From: Clostridium sp. CAG:354_28_25
Lineage (GTDB): Bacteria > Bacillota > Clostridia > TANB77 > CAG-508
Length of the DNA stretch: 22,955 bases
NCBI GenBank assembly: GCA_001915925.1
Contig: MNRL01000005.1
Location: 1-22,955 of the forward strand
Reading direction: 5' to 3'
Shown here: one piece after another, positions 22,186-22,955 of the stretch
How positions within the stretch are numbered: the stretch's first letter is position 1
Layout: every line of letters begins with the position of its first letter
Program-made: the position numbers and the translations under genes
Notes under the pieces: model-generated
What the model was told of the DNA's origin: nothing
Databases searched by the model: none
What the model saw: only the letters and a program-made list of their open reading frames with translations

Positions 22186-22939
22186 TCACCAACATATCTG
22201 ATATGGCAAAATATTTCCATAGGGTACTGTTTTTCGTTTTAGGCTGCTTGTAACGCAAACCATGAAGTCGTTTGTATTCCGTAGGGTTTGGTATTCCTCT
22301 GTCATTCAGCATACGGGCAATGGCGGTCTTTCCATATCCCTGTGAAAACAGTGTAAAAACTTCTCTGACAACTTCCGCAGCTTCTTCATCAATAATCAAA
22401 TGCCCTTTTACGTCAGGGTCTTTTTTGTAACCATACAGGGCAAAAGCACCGATATGGTGTCCGTTCTTTCTTCTGTCAGTGAGAACGCTTTTAATGTTCT
22501 CTGACATATCCTCCAAGTACCACTCATTCACCAGACCGTTAATCTGTCTTGATTTCTTATTTCCCTTATTAGCGGTATCTGCATTATCAACAATGCTGAT
22601 GAAGCGAATACCCCAAATAGGAAAAAGACCGTGGATATATTTTTCCACTAATTCTAGTTCTCTGGTAAATCTGGATTGTGTCTTACAAAGGACAATATCA
22701 AATTTACGATTCTTTGCGTCCTCCAACAACCTGTTAAATTCTGGTCGTCGTCTGTCAGAACCAGTGTAATCATCATCACTGTATATGTTGTAGACTTCCC
22801 AACCATGCTCTAATGAGTATTGAAGTAACATTGACTTTTGATTCTGAATACTGTTACTGTCGTCTGTTTCTGATTGTTTGTTTCTATCTTCCTCTGATAA
22901 GCGGCAATAAATAGCAACTCTTGATTTTGATTCTATCAT
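22160..22939 (-). pseudogene. Large serine recombinase, N-terminal catalytic part
   Basis: N-terminal portion of the same recombinase. The resolvase catalytic domain starts RVAIYCRLSEEDRNKQ with nucleophile Ser15. It continues with the YSDDDYTGSDRRRPEFNRL segment and the conserved arginines in KTQSRFTRELEL. The Recombinase (PF07508-type) domain follows: GAFALYGYKKDP, IIDEEAAEVVREVFTLF and GYGKTAIARMLNDRGIPNP. The frame stops at TGA right after NEIYIGNM, about residue 259, where intact relatives run on for another 260 or so residues. AAAGGAGA lies eight bases upstream of the ATG at 22939. The catalytic domain alone is intact, but the zinc-ribbon and coiled-coil domains needed for site recognition are encoded out of frame. 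Confidence 0.88.
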
Positions 22940-22955
22940 GCTTCGTTCTCCTTTT

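Larger units (their letters stand above)
21362..22955. mobile_element. Left end of an integrative element with a large serine recombinase (continues past the window)
   Basis: From the cotJC junction to the right edge, the sequence belongs to an inserted element. Its first gene is a large serine recombinase reading toward the junction, the usual position for these integrases at one end of their element. Base composition differs sharply: a hand count of the 60 bases at 22261-22320 gives 27 G/C, whereas the flanking genes are visibly far more A/T rich. Element type (prophage, conjugative transposon or skin-like remnant) cannot be told because only about 1.6 kb is in view. Confidence 0.8.

Noticed and set aside
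1..22955. CRISPR array, rRNA or riboswitch
   Set aside because: No regularly spaced direct repeats, no rRNA-like stretch and no recognisable riboswitch core was seen upstream of any gene.

Overview
The window comes from a very AT-rich, endospore-forming low-GC Gram-positive bacterium, most likely a member of the Clostridia. The evidence is a CotJ spore-coat operon, SpoIIM, strong GGAGG ribosome binding sites, sigma-A type promoters and many short hairpin-plus-T-tract terminators. I cannot name the species. Ordinary chromosome fills positions 1 to about 21,360. From about 21,362 to the right edge the base composition changes and an integrative element begins.

Left part (1-6,631): a DUF6483 protein, a ZIP metal transporter, a hexapeptide-repeat O-acetyltransferase, an ABC exporter, and a coupled pair (multi-pass DUF4153/DUF4173 membrane protein followed by a membrane-anchored DUF5050 beta-propeller protein). 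Each unit has its own recognisable promoter or terminator. Next (6,632-8,571) comes an accessory patch beside the 3' end of a tRNA-Leu(CAA) gene. It holds an intact DUF1016/YhcG-type PDDEXK nuclease gene, a decayed AAA_13 (RloC/PrrC-like) ATPase gene, an orphan promoter-RBS-ATG facing it, and two identical copies of a 21-bp perfect palindrome.

Centre (8,620-15,988, all minus): a housekeeping and sporulation block of an HD-GYP-like protein of unknown function, endonuclease Q, SpoIIM, XerD, an uncharacterised 777-residue protein and phosphopentomutase DeoB. The endoQ/spoIIM/xerD/deoB association resembles the Bacillus neighbourhood as I remember it. The 777-residue gene is an insertion into that order and overlaps deoB. 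Then (16,137-20,198) come dephospho-CoA kinase, a HAD phosphatase, RNase HI, the divergent tmcAL and a convergent Ppx/GppA-family protein.

Right part (20,309-22,955): cotJA, cotJB and cotJC overlap as one spore-coat operon, but cotJC stops after about 136 native codons. It is cut by an element whose first gene is a large serine recombinase reading out toward the junction. This is the arrangement of skin-like elements that interrupt a mother-cell sporulation gene and are excised during development. However, the recombinase open frame is itself broken by an apparent internal deletion with a frameshift, so the element may be unable to excise. This interrupted coat gene is the most interesting system in the window.
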